In this document: positions 27,860 through 36,254 of the stretch, piece by piece | Layout of the letters: each line of letters starts with the position of its first letter | Numbering within the stretch: position 1 is the first letter of the stretch | Source of the DNA: UBA10646 sp046296295 | GTDB lineage: Bacteria; Bacteroidota; Bacteroidia; Chitinophagales; Chitinophagaceae | Direction of reading: 5' to 3' | Length of the DNA stretch: 64,000 nt | Assembly: GCA_046296295.1 (NCBI GenBank) | Contig: JBKBLG010000013.1 | Span: 1 to 64,000, forward strand | Program-made: the position numbers and the translations under genes | Notes under the pieces: generated by a model | Seen by the model: the letters and a program-made list of their open reading frames with translations, nothing else | What the model was told of the DNA's origin: nothing | Database searches by the model: none

Positions 27860-28888
27860 ATGAAAAAAACACTGCTCTTACTACTGGTTTTTAGCAGCAC
27901 TATTGCTTTGGCACAACAGAAAAAATATGTGCTCGTTATTCATGGCGGTGCCGGAACAATATTGAAAAAAAATATGACTCCTGAAAAAGAGAAAGCTTAC
28001 AAGGCGGCCTTAGATGAGTCATTAACAGCAGGCGAAGCTATTCTTAAGAAAGGTGGTACCGCTGTAGATGCCGTTACAGCGGCAGTAACCATTTTAGAAG
28101 ATTGCCCGCTTTTTAATGCAGGCAAAGGCAGTGTATTTACCAATGCCGGCGAAAACGAGATGGACGCAGCCATTATGGATGGCAAAAGATTACAAGCTGG
28201 TTCGGTGGCAGGCGTTAAAACCATTAAAAACCCAGTTACTGCCGCCCGAGCTGTAATGTACAAAAGTGAACATGTAATGATGACTGGCCGCGGCGCCGAA
28301 GCCTTCGCAGCATTACAGGGGTGCACTATTGTTTCCCCTAACTACTTCTATACAGAAGAGCGTTGGAAGTCGTTACAAAAAGCCAAGGCCGAAGCCGATA
28401 CCGCATCGAGAAGAATACAAAGTATCATTCCTGATCATGCAGCAGTGAAGCAACCTGGCAATAGCGATTACAAGTATGGCACCGTAGGAGCTGTTGCACT
28501 CGACCAATACGGCAATGTAGCTGCAGCAACGAGTACCGGCGGTATGACTAATAAAAAATATGGTCGTGTAGGCGATGCCCCCATTATTGGCAGCGGCACT
28601 TATGCTAATAATGCAACTTGTGCTGTGAGCTGTACCGGATGGGGCGAATACTACATACGATTAGTGATGGCGAAAACCATTAGCGACCGTATGGAGTGGG
28701 GCAAGCAAAGCTTAAGCACCGCAGCAACAGATATGATTATGAAACAACTGCCTGCACTTGGCGGCGATGGCGGTTTAATTGCGGTTGACAAGCAAGGTAA
28801 TTACGTTATGGTATTCTGCACTGAGGGTATGTATCGTGGTGCAATTACCAGTGAGGGCAAAAAAGAAATTGGTATTTATAAAGAATAA
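27860..28888 (+). CDS. iaaA: Isoaspartyl peptidase/L-asparaginase (Ntn hydrolase), exported
   Basis: A 342-residue precursor with a signal peptide (LLLLVFSSTIALA). It carries VIHGGAGTI near the N-terminus, AGKGSVFTNAGENEMDAAIM, and the autocleavage site KYGTVGAVALDQYGNVAAATSTGGMTNK, where the threonine becomes the catalytic N-terminus of the beta subunit. The enzyme removes isoaspartyl residues and hydrolyses L-asparagine. The ATG at 27860 is preferred over TTG at 27854. An inverted pair of the dispersed repeat lies 12 bases after the stop. Confidence 0.92.
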   Translation: MKKTLLLLLVFSSTIALAQQKKYVLVIHGGAGTILKKNMTPEKEKAYKAALDESLTAGEAILKKGGTAVDAVTAAVTILEDCPLFNAGKGSVFTNAGENEMDAAIMDGKRLQAGSVAGVKTIKNPVTAARAVMYKSEHVMMTGRGAEAFAALQGCTIVSPNYFYTEERWKSLQKAKAEADTASRRIQSIIPDHAAVKQPGNSDYKYGTVGAVALDQYGNVAAATSTGGMTNKKYGRVGDAPIIGSGTYANNATCAVSCTGWGEYYIRLVMAKTISDRMEWGKQSLSTAATDMIMKQLPALGGDGGLIAVDKQGNYVMVFCTEGMYRGAITSEGKKEIGIYKE

Positions 28889-28899
28889 CAGGTTGTTTT

Positions 28900-28949
28900 T
28901 TCATTTACCGTAAGGTTATTTCAGGTTATTGTACCTTACGGTAAATGAA
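28900..28949. repeat. Inverted pair of the dispersed repeat at a gene end
   Basis: Two copies of CATTTACCGTAAGG in opposite orientation form 17 bp perfect arms (28900-28916 and 28933-28949) around a 16-base loop, 11 bases after iaaA. The left arm is preceded by a T run, and the whole can form a stem. In Neisseria and Haemophilus, inverted uptake-sequence pairs serve as terminators in just this position. Confidence 0.85.
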
Positions 28950-28964
28950 GTAGTGCAAGTAATT

Positions 28965-29001
28965 ACAAGAAAGGGGCGGCCTGTGGCCGCCCCTTTCTTG
29001 T
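28965..29001. terminator. Bidirectional GC-rich terminator
   Basis: Perfect 17 bp arms (ACAAGAAAGGGGCGGCC and its complement) with a TGT loop lie between the convergent iaaA and M14 peptidase genes. The GC-rich core flanked by A and T runs can act on both strands. Confidence 0.88.
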
Positions 29002-29014
29002 ACTGTATAAAAAC

Positions 29015-31501
29015 TTAGTTACCAACCATAAATACAGCGTTAGCTAATAACAACTTTCCATTCTCCCAAAACATTCTGAAGATAGGATCATCGGCAATTA
29101 ATACTACACTACCACGCCCCATATTCATCACGCCCAGGCTGAGATGATTTTGAATTTTGGGCAATAATGCACTACCTACAAAACCAGCAACATGGGCCTT
29201 CTTACCCACTACCCCAACGTTCCAACCATCTTTTAGCGGTTCGTACAAATTAGCATCTTGCTTTAAAGTGTAATAAGTACTACCATAACCAAACGCAAGC
29301 GGATGTGTAGTATCGAGTTGAACTTTAAAGATGGCACCAGGAATATTTTGCGTCAAGTAATCTCTTTCTCTATCACCATAAGCCTTTATGATAGCATCGG
29401 TTTCTTTGTCATTTTTGCTATCACCCTCTTTAAATTTAATACCCCATTCGTGTTGAGCCAGTTGTGCCACAGCACCTTCTAGTGCTATTAGCTTACCACC
29501 GTCGCGAACAAAAGCTTTGAGCTTCTCTTGTGCATTTTTATCACTCATAAAACGATAGTAGCCATCGGGTAGTATCAGCACTTGATATTGCTTCAAATCT
29601 AATCTTGAAAAATCGTTGGCATTAAATAAGCTGATCGGATATTGCAATTGTGTATCAAAATAATTCCATACTTCGCCTGCACCCAAACTACTTACCTGCT
29701 CGCCAGTAAGCATAGCCACTTTAGGTGCATGAATTATTTTAACATCGGGGCTACCAAAATCAGCGCCTTTATCCATAAACCCTGTGGTTACAGCTATTGG
29801 TTGTATTTGATGCGCCAAGCAGGCAGCGTTCACTAAAGCTTGCCATTGTTGCACATTGTTTGTTTTCAACACCAGTAGTGTACCTGCATTATATTGTTGG
29901 CCGGCATAGCTGAAGGGCTTCTCGGCCATTCTTACTTTCACACCACTTTTCAATAAAGCACTTAATACCTTAGCACTTGCAAAACTGTTGTAAGGCACCA
30001 AAATACCATAGCTGCTCGTAACCGGTGTTACTGCTTTTTGAAGTACCATATTGCTGGCTACTGCTACATTTCCCGTAAGGGCATACGCCTCTACTCCATG
30101 CACATAAGGAATGCTCCATGCAGTAATATCGTAGGTATTACTATCGGTAATTTTACTGTTTGGCTCTAACAGCACTTTCACCAAATTACCACGGTTCTGC
30201 AAGGCCGAAACTACAATGCTATGCTGCTGCAACTGCACTGCTTCTTCTTTTTGAGTGCTGTATCTAAAGCCTCTGCCAGCAACGTTAGTTACCCAATTAA
30301 AAGCTATTTTATTTTGTTGCAAGAACTGTGCAATAGTTTGCATTTTTTGCCAATTCTTATCGGTAAGTACATAACTTTTATAAAATGCATTTTTACCAGA
30401 ACGAGCATCGATATAGTACTGCTGAAATTCTCTGAGTGCTTTTTCGGCATTAGCACTTGCCATTTCAATGGTACCCATACCTGTAGTATAATGATGCGCC
30501 ACACGATCTACCAAGGTAAGGGTGTCTTTATCTTCTGTAACAACAGCCAACCCACCTCGGCTATGACCACCTTGCTCGTAAGTCATACCGATAGCACCAT
30601 TGTAGGTTGGATAAGTATCGCCATAGCTGGGGTAAAACAAATCGAATCGTTCTTTTGTGAAATACAACCAACCTTGCTCATCAAAATAGCGTGCATGGTT
30701 TTTACCAATCAAGGTTTGAAAATCGCGTTGCCAAGGTGTGATAACCTCGTGTAAAGGCTCTGCGGCAGGTGCAAAGTAGTAAGGCTCGTTATAGCCTTGC
30801 TCATGAAAATCTACGTGTACTTGGGGCAACCATTCGTGATACTTTTTTAGGCGTTGTTGTGTTTCTACCTGTGTTTGCCAAGCCCAATCGCGGTTTAAAT
30901 CAAAGTTATAATGGTTACTTCTACCACCCGGCCAAGGCTCTACGTGTTCACGGCTTTGAGGCTCTGCATTATAATGCGCCCCAACAACACTGTTAAACCA
31001 ATGTACATATCTATCACGACCATCAGGATTTAAACAAGGATCAATGATTACAACAGTATTTTCTAACCACTGCTTTGTTTTGGCATTGTTACCTTGTACC
31101 AATGCATACATGGTTTTCATAGCTGCTTCAGAACTGCTAGGCTCATTACCATGTACATTATAGCTTAGCCAAACAATTACTTTCTGATTAGCTACCGCAG
31201 CACTGCCTGGCACATCGCCAGCAAGTTGCAAATTACCTTTACGTATTTGCTCTAAGTTCTTAATGTTCTCAGCACTACTGATATATATGAGGTATAATGG
31301 ACGGTGCTCATTGGTTTCGCCATATTGTTCCATCTTCATCATGGAACTATTGTTCTGAACCAATGTTTTACAATAGTCTACCAACTTGTGGTGAGGTGTG
31401 TAACGTGTACCCAATTCGTAACCAAGGTATTGCTCAGGACTTTGAGCATTTACCGTAAGGGTACTCATCGCAATTGTAGCGGCAAGAAGTATTTTTTTCA
31501 T
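29015..31501 (-). CDS. Exported M14-family zinc carboxypeptidase
   Basis: An 828-residue protein with a signal peptide (MKKILLAATIAMSTLTVNAQ). The M14 domain covers about residues 45-350. Zinc ligands appear as NVHGNEPSSSE (HxxE) and VHVDFHEQGYNEPYYF for the later histidine. DPCLNPDGRDRYVHWFN holds the substrate-binding Asn-Arg region. The C-terminal half (about 500-828) includes a GATase1-like region (LILPDGYYRFMSDKNAQEKLKAFVRDGG). Large proteins of this type are common in Bacteroidota and probably degrade peptides in the periplasm. The ATG at 31501 is used because the upstream extension gives no signal peptide start. Confidence 0.85.
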   Translation of the reverse strand: MKKILLAATIAMSTLTVNAQSPEQYLGYELGTRYTPHHKLVDYCKTLVQNNSSMMKMEQYGETNEHRPLYLIYISSAENIKNLEQIRKGNLQLAGDVPGSAAVANQKVIVWLSYNVHGNEPSSSEAAMKTMYALVQGNNAKTKQWLENTVVIIDPCLNPDGRDRYVHWFNSVVGAHYNAEPQSREHVEPWPGGRSNHYNFDLNRDWAWQTQVETQQRLKKYHEWLPQVHVDFHEQGYNEPYYFAPAAEPLHEVITPWQRDFQTLIGKNHARYFDEQGWLYFTKERFDLFYPSYGDTYPTYNGAIGMTYEQGGHSRGGLAVVTEDKDTLTLVDRVAHHYTTGMGTIEMASANAEKALREFQQYYIDARSGKNAFYKSYVLTDKNWQKMQTIAQFLQQNKIAFNWVTNVAGRGFRYSTQKEEAVQLQQHSIVVSALQNRGNLVKVLLEPNSKITDSNTYDITAWSIPYVHGVEAYALTGNVAVASNMVLQKAVTPVTSSYGILVPYNSFASAKVLSALLKSGVKVRMAEKPFSYAGQQYNAGTLLVLKTNNVQQWQALVNAACLAHQIQPIAVTTGFMDKGADFGSPDVKIIHAPKVAMLTGEQVSSLGAGEVWNYFDTQLQYPISLFNANDFSRLDLKQYQVLILPDGYYRFMSDKNAQEKLKAFVRDGGKLIALEGAVAQLAQHEWGIKFKEGDSKNDKETDAIIKAYGDRERDYLTQNIPGAIFKVQLDTTHPLAFGYGSTYYTLKQDANLYEPLKDGWNVGVVGKKAHVAGFVGSALLPKIQNHLSLGVMNMGRGSVVLIADDPIFRMFWENGKLLLANAVFMVGN

Positions 31502-31607
31502 AAAAAAGCTTAGGGCGTGAAAATACTTAAACAACATTTACCGCAAGGTGCAATTATGTAGATACATTTTTTTTGTGGACTAACGCCAAGGTTACAGATA
31601 TTAGCAC

Positions 31608-32003
31608 ATGCAACAATTTATTGCACAAATTACCCTTACGGTAAATGATTACGATGAAGCCATTGCTTTCTACACCCAAAAGCTAGGCTTTGTACTATTA
31701 GAAAACACCCCTCTTTCACCAACTAAGCGTTGGATGAGGGTTGCTCCTGCAGGCAATAATAGCTGCTGCTTGCTACTGGCAAAAGCAGTTGGCGAGCAAC
31801 AGTTGAAATCGGTAGGTAATCAAACAGGCGGCAGGGTATTTTTATTTTTGCACACCACCAATTTCGATGTGTATTACCAGCAATTATGCCAGCATCAAGT
31901 AACCATCGTTAGGCCGCCAACAATAGCGCCTTACGGTAAAGTAGCGGTATTTGCAGATTTGTATGGCAACCTTTGGGATTTAATTGAACCATCAAAAAAT
32001 TAG
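31608..32003 (+). CDS. VOC-superfamily (glyoxalase-like) protein
   Basis: A 131-residue vicinal-oxygen-chelate protein with the paired beta-alpha-beta-beta-beta units. It starts ITLTVNDYDEAIAFYTQKLGF and ends VAVFADLYGNLWDLIEP, carrying the terminal metal-binding Glu. Substrate unknown. Two copies of the dispersed repeat lie inside it, at 31634 (LTVN) and 31929 (PYGK), in two different reading frames. Confidence 0.88.
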   Translation: MQQFIAQITLTVNDYDEAIAFYTQKLGFVLLENTPLSPTKRWMRVAPAGNNSCCLLLAKAVGEQQLKSVGNQTGGRVFLFLHTTNFDVYYQQLCQHQVTIVRPPTIAPYGKVAVFADLYGNLWDLIEPSKN

Positions 32004-32008
32004 CATGT

Positions 32009-33754
32009 ATGCATCAATTTTTTAAATGCTACTTCATTGTAACAAGTGTTGTACTTAGTATACAAGTAATAGCACAACCAGAAGAAAACAAAAGACTAGT
32101 ATGTGCAACCTGTACTATTAACCCTTATGCATACGTTCAGGTTAAAAGCGATACGTTTCAAAAGGCAAGCGTAAGCAGTGCTCATCCGCTAGCAAGCCTC
32201 GTAGGGGCCGCTATCATGAGGCAAGGCGGCAATGCATTTGATGCAGCCATTGCAACGCAGTTAGCATTGGCAGTGGTATACCCCGGTGCTGGCAATATTG
32301 GAGGAGGCGGTTTTTTACTGGCACGTACCCATCAACAACAACTAATAGCACTCGACTATAGAGAAAAAGCTCCTGCTAAGGCTCACCGCGATATGTATTT
32401 AGATAAAGATGGTAATGCAATTGAACAGCTATCTAAACTTGGCCACTTAGCAGCTGGTGTACCGGGCACCATCGCTGGCATAGATGCCACGTTGCCCTAT
32501 GCCAAATTACCATTAAAAACACTCATTCAACCTGCAATTGATTTAGCCAAGTACGGATTTGTACTAACAGAACGTGAAGCCAACAACCTCAACGATAGCA
32601 GAGCTGCGTTTGAACAATACAACACTCAACCAACAGCATTTGTAAAAACCACACCATGGAAAACCGGCGACACACTTGTTCAGCCCGAATTAGCAGCTAC
32701 TTTAGAACGTATACAACGTTGGGGCGCTAAAGGGTTTTATGAAGGTACCACTGCCGATTTAATAGTAGCAGAAATGCAAAGGGGCAAAGGCATCATCACC
32801 CATAACGATCTTAAAAACTATAGAGCAGCTGTTCGCACGCCCTTGGTATTCAACTATCGTAACCACACCATTATAGGTTTTCCGCCGCCAAGTAGTGGTG
32901 GCATTTTAACAGCACAAATGTTAAGTATGTTAGAAAGCTATCCCTTACGTAAATTTGGATTTCATAGTGTGAAGGCAGTACAACTAATGATAGAAGCAGA
33001 ACGCAGGGCTTATGCCGACCGTGCCGAACATATGGGTGATGCCGATTTTTATCCCGTACCCACCAACATGCTACTAGATAAGCGCTATTTGCAACAACGC
33101 TGGCGTAGTTACGATAGTACCAAAGCTACACCAAGTAGCAGCATAACTGCTGGCAAGCAAGCAACATTTACCGTAAGTGAAGAAACTACCCATATTTCTA
33201 TTATTGATGCCGATGGCACTATGGTAAGCATTACCACTACCCTTAATGGCAATTATGGTAGCAAAACCGTTGTAGGTGGTGCAGGTTTCTTACTCAATAA
33301 CGAAATGGACGACTTCAGTGTGAAACCAGGTGTAGCCAACATGTATGGTGCCGTTGGAGGTACCGCCAATGCAATTGCTCCTAACAAAAGAATGCTCAGT
33401 AGCATGACGCCAACACTAGTTCTCAAAAACAACCAACCTTACCTCGTAGTTGGAACACCAGGTGGCACAACCATCCCTACTTCGGTGCTGCAAACTTTAA
33501 TCAACATCATTGATTTTGATATGAGTGCTGCCGAAGCTATCAATGCACCAAAATTTCACCATCAATGGCTTCCCGATTTAGTATATGTTGAAAAAACAGT
33601 AGCACCTGCATTGATTGAACAACTACAAGCCATGGGCTATACCATTACAACCAGAGGTAACATTGGCCGTACAGAAGTAATTCGTGTACTACCTTACGGT
33701 AAAAAAGAAACTGCAGCCGATATACGCGGCGATGATAGTGTTGCAGGATTTTAA
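32009..33754 (+). CDS. ggt: Gamma-glutamyltransferase
   Basis: A 581-residue precursor with a signal peptide (YFIVTSVVLSIQVIAQ). The family pattern is complete: ASVSSAHPLASLVGAAIMRQGGNAFDAAIAT near the start, GNIGGGGFLLAR, and the autoprocessing threonine in EETTHISIIDADG. Then come TTTLNGNYGSKTVVGGAGFLLNNEMDDF and GTPGGTTIPTSVLQ. The periplasmic enzyme cleaves and transfers the gamma-glutamyl group of glutathione. It follows the VOC gene by five bases and probably shares its transcript. Confidence 0.95.
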   Translation: MHQFFKCYFIVTSVVLSIQVIAQPEENKRLVCATCTINPYAYVQVKSDTFQKASVSSAHPLASLVGAAIMRQGGNAFDAAIATQLALAVVYPGAGNIGGGGFLLARTHQQQLIALDYREKAPAKAHRDMYLDKDGNAIEQLSKLGHLAAGVPGTIAGIDATLPYAKLPLKTLIQPAIDLAKYGFVLTEREANNLNDSRAAFEQYNTQPTAFVKTTPWKTGDTLVQPELAATLERIQRWGAKGFYEGTTADLIVAEMQRGKGIITHNDLKNYRAAVRTPLVFNYRNHTIIGFPPPSSGGILTAQMLSMLESYPLRKFGFHSVKAVQLMIEAERRAYADRAEHMGDADFYPVPTNMLLDKRYLQQRWRSYDSTKATPSSSITAGKQATFTVSEETTHISIIDADGTMVSITTTLNGNYGSKTVVGGAGFLLNNEMDDFSVKPGVANMYGAVGGTANAIAPNKRMLSSMTPTLVLKNNQPYLVVGTPGGTTIPTSVLQTLINIIDFDMSAAEAINAPKFHHQWLPDLVYVEKTVAPALIEQLQAMGYTITTRGNIGRTEVIRVLPYGKKETAADIRGDDSVAGF

Positions 33755-33782
33755 TCATCACTTTGCTAAAACATATACTCAC

Positions 33783-34262
33783 ATGAACTTTTTAGCCGAC
33801 TGTATCAAGCGTTTTGAATACTACAAATCTTTGGGCGATAAAACTTTCGAACAATTAACACCAGATCAATTTTGCTATCAGCCTAATGAACAAAGCAACA
33901 GCATTGCCATTATTGTACAACACCTATACGGCAACATGCTGAGCCGTTGGACTAACTTCCTTACAGAAGATGGCGAAAAAGTTTGGCGACAAAGAGATGC
34001 TGAATTCGAACCCATGCTTACCTCAAAAGAAGATGTTATCAGTTTCTGGAACGAAGGCTGGAAGATTTTTTTAGATGCTTTAAAAACGCTGACAGAAGCA
34101 GATTTACAAAAAACAATCACCATTCGTAACGAGCCGCTACTCGTGTACGATGCCATATTGAGGCAACTAGCACATTACCCATATCATGTAGGACAAATAG
34201 TATACATCGCCAAACTAGTTACTACCGATTTCAAGAGTTTAAGTATTCCAAAAGCTCGCTAA
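33783..34262 (+). CDS. DUF1572/DinB-superfamily protein
   Basis: A 159-residue four-helix protein. Residues NSIAIIVQHLYGNMLSRWTNFLTEDGEKVWRQRDAEFEP and LRQLAHYPYHVGQIVYIAKL supply the spaced histidines expected for a DinB-type metal site. DUF1572 proteins are common in Bacteroidota and Bacillota; function unknown, possibly thiol-dependent transferase. The open frame extends to 33684 inside ggt, but the ATG at 33783 gives the family N-terminus (MNFLADCIKRFEYYK). Confidence 0.82.
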   Translation: MNFLADCIKRFEYYKSLGDKTFEQLTPDQFCYQPNEQSNSIAIIVQHLYGNMLSRWTNFLTEDGEKVWRQRDAEFEPMLTSKEDVISFWNEGWKIFLDALKTLTEADLQKTITIRNEPLLVYDAILRQLAHYPYHVGQIVYIAKLVTTDFKSLSIPKAR

Positions 34263-34283
34263 TTGCTACAAATAACAGAGTAC

Positions 34284-34291
34284 TACATTTG
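34284..34291 (+). promoter_or_regulatory. Bacteroidota -7 box upstream of mnmE
   Basis: TACATTTG fits the TAnnTTTG -7 consensus and lies 18 bases before the ATG of mnmE. It overlaps the alternative TTG start at 34289, which argues for the shorter reading frame. Confidence 0.45.
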
Positions 34292-34309
34292 CTGCAAAGC
34301 AGTACGATT

Positions 34310-35686
34310 ATGTTAGGGAAATTAACTGGTTGGAACGATACAATTTGTGCATTAGCCACCCCGCCGGGCATTGGGGCTATTGGTGTGATACGTGTTAGTG
34401 GTAACAATGCCATTGATATTGTAAATCAAATTTTCCCAAGTAAAGATTTAACCTTACAAAAAACCCACACATTACATGTTGGCTTGCTACAGTATAACGA
34501 TGTTGTTATAGATGAGGTTGTAATTGCACTATTCAAAGGACCTAAAAGTTATACCGGCGAAAACGTTATAGAAATTAGTTGCCACGGCAGCCACTATATA
34601 CAGCAACAATTACTTGAAACCTTGCAACAATTAGGTTGCCGTATTGCTAAACCTGGCGAATTCACACAACGAGCATTTATTAATGGTAAGTTAGATTTAA
34701 CACAAGCCGAAGCCGTTGCCGATGTTATTGCCAGCAATACAGAAGCCAGTAAAAAAACAGCCTTACGGCAAATAAGAGGCGGTTTTAGTAACAGCCTACA
34801 ACAACTTCGCAACGAGCTAATTCAATTTTCTTCGCTCATTGAATTAGAACTCGATTTCAGCCAAGAAGATGTTGAATTTGCCAACCGCGAAAAACTGATG
34901 CAATTACTGCAACAAGCTACTACCCATGTACAACATTTACTGCAAAGTTTTCAATGGGGCAATGTGGTTAAAAACGGAGTACAAGTAGCCATTGTTGGCA
35001 AGCCCAACGCAGGCAAAAGCACTTTACTAAATACACTCTTACAAGAAGATAGAGCCATTGTAAGCGATATTGCCGGCACCACCCGCGATACAATTGAAGA
35101 AACACTCAACATTAATGGTATTTTATTTCGCCTGATAGATACTGCAGGCATTAGAGAACATACACAAGATGTAATTGAACAAGTGGGCATTGGCAAAAGC
35201 AAAGCAGCCATAGAAAAAGCCGATATTGTGGTGTACCTGTTTGATGTGAATGATACCGAACCCGAATCGTTGGCAACCATTGTTGGCAATTTGCAACAGC
35301 AAAACAAACGCCATCTGTTAGTAGGTAACAAAGCCGACCTTGCCGCACCCCTACAATTAGTTCCTTACGGTAAATGGAATCCACTACTCATCAGTGCTCA
35401 AAACAAAAACGATGTGGCACAACTGCAAGCAGCTATTTACAATGCTACGGTACAACAGCCCCCTAACGAAGATGTAATTGTTACCAATGCACGCCATGTG
35501 GCTGCTTTGCAACAAATTCAACAATCGCTAACAGATATCACAGACGGACTAACCAATCAAGTTCCTGGCGATTTATTAGCACTCGATATTCGCAGATGCT
35601 TGCATTTTCTTGGCGAAATAACAGGTGAAGTAACTCACGAAGATCAATTAGATTATATATTCAGTAAATTCTGTATCGGAAAGTAA
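34310..35686 (+). CDS. mnmE: tRNA modification GTPase MnmE (TrmE)
   Basis: A 458-residue MnmE that, with MnmG, installs the cmnm5 group on wobble uridines. The N-terminal formyl-THF-binding domain begins ICALATPPGIGAIGVIRVSG. The inserted GTPase domain has G1 GKPNAGKST, G2 GTTRDTIEE, G3 DTAGI and G4 NKAD. The C-terminal motif is FCIGK, complete and followed at once by the stop. The final codons form the insertion site of the following element, which leaves the protein intact. A dispersed-repeat copy at 35363 encodes PYGK and is the last in the window. Confidence 0.97.
   Translation: MLGKLTGWNDTICALATPPGIGAIGVIRVSGNNAIDIVNQIFPSKDLTLQKTHTLHVGLLQYNDVVIDEVVIALFKGPKSYTGENVIEISCHGSHYIQQQLLETLQQLGCRIAKPGEFTQRAFINGKLDLTQAEAVADVIASNTEASKKTALRQIRGGFSNSLQQLRNELIQFSSLIELELDFSQEDVEFANREKLMQLLQQATTHVQHLLQSFQWGNVVKNGVQVAIVGKPNAGKSTLLNTLLQEDRAIVSDIAGTTRDTIEETLNINGILFRLIDTAGIREHTQDVIEQVGIGKSKAAIEKADIVVYLFDVNDTEPESLATIVGNLQQQNKRHLLVGNKADLAAPLQLVPYGKWNPLLISAQNKNDVAQLQAAIYNATVQQPPNEDVIVTNARHVAALQQIQQSLTDITDGLTNQVPGDLLALDIRRCLHFLGEITGEVTHEDQLDYIFSKFCIGK
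35669..35686 (+). other. Probable attL core at the end of mnmE
   Basis: TTCTGTATCGGAAAGTAA encodes FCIGK plus the stop. The 3' end of mnmE/trmE is a known integration target (for example of the SGI1 island), and a tyrosine integrase gene starts 565 bases downstream. A second copy (attR) is not in the window. Confidence 0.65.
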
Positions 35687-35751
35687 CTATCTTTCCTTTG
35701 TTTCATAAATGCTTGTTTTTGTTGGGTTTTAGCTGATTTATCCTACTCTTT

Positions 35752-35894
35752 TTTGTTGCCTATCTCTACTTTTTTACCTATATTTGTTGCCTAATTGTTG
35801 CCCAGATTTGTTGCCCACAAATCAGGCAACAGTCGGGAGAAATCTTGCTACATGCAGCTACAAGCTGCAACATGTAGCAACAACAGGCAACAAA
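35752..35894. repeat. Integrase-arm-like repeats and a nested palindrome
   Basis: This 200-base gap between mnmE and the first element gene holds repeated TTGTTGCC: direct copies ending at 35760, 35791, 35801 and 35813, and inverted GGCAAC copies near 35825 and at 35886. A palindrome lies at 35845-35880: arms TTGCTACATG and CATGTAGCAA enclose CAGCT/AGCTG. Such short repeats next to an att core are what arm-type integrase and excisionase sites look like; that role is inferred. Confidence 0.6.
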
Positions 35895-36254
35895 ATGAGC
35901 AGTAACATTCGTCTTCAAAAAACTTGTCAGCACTGCGGTAACCGCTTTACCGCCAAGACTACTGTTACACAGTTTTGTTCAGATACCTGTGCCAAGAGAG
36001 CATACAAGCAGCGGAAGCGGAACGAGAAAATTGAAGTGGCCATCAAGGAGGAAACCGAGAAAGCCCTGTACAACCCTGCCATTGCTCAAAAGGAATTTCT
36101 AACCGTAGAGGAAGCCTGCCAGTTAATCAACGCCAGCCGATGGACCATTTATAGGCTCATTGAGAAAGGCGAACTCAAAGCAGGCAAACTGGGCAGAAGT
36201 ACCCGTATTCCCCGGGCAGCTATCAATGAATTATTCAAACTAACTGAAGCATGA
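35895..36254 (+). CDS. Zinc-ribbon plus excisionase-like HTH protein
   Basis: A 119-residue protein. The N-terminus has CQHCGNRF and FCSDTCAKRAYKQR (a CxxC...CxxxC zinc knuckle), and the C-terminus has FLTVEEACQLINASRWTIYRLIEKGELKAGKLGRSTRIPRAAINELF, a MerR/excisionase-type winged helix. It overlaps the integrase start by 4 bases (ATGA), so it is probably the recombination directionality factor or an integrase regulator. The frame is open to 35784, but the ATG at 35895 is chosen because the upstream part is the repeat-rich att region. Confidence 0.75.
   Translation: MSSNIRLQKTCQHCGNRFTAKTTVTQFCSDTCAKRAYKQRKRNEKIEVAIKEETEKALYNPAIAQKEFLTVEEACQLINASRWTIYRLIEKGELKAGKLGRSTRIPRAAINELFKLTEA

Larger units (their letters stand above)
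1286..35376. repeat. Dispersed CCTTACGGTAAA(TG) repeat family (backbone only)
   Basis: Exact copies of CCTTACGGTAAA start on the plus strand at 1286, 4797, 6032, 7420, 11601, 17429, 28934, 31634, 31929, 33692 and 35363. The complement TTTACCGTAAGG starts at 3787, 16404, 24560, 27071, 28902 and 31447. Eight copies extend to 14 bases (CCTTACGGTAAATG). Near-copies include CCTTGCGGTAAA forms (7941, 13177, 13900, 23006, 26353, 31535) and CCTTACGGCAAA forms (837, 8526, 10113, 34761). The core TTAC-S-GTAA is palindromic around one base. Copies occur in coding DNA in three frames (LTVN, PYGK, LRQ) and between genes. I found none after 35376 except one two-mismatch sequence near 55328. Confidence 0.93.
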
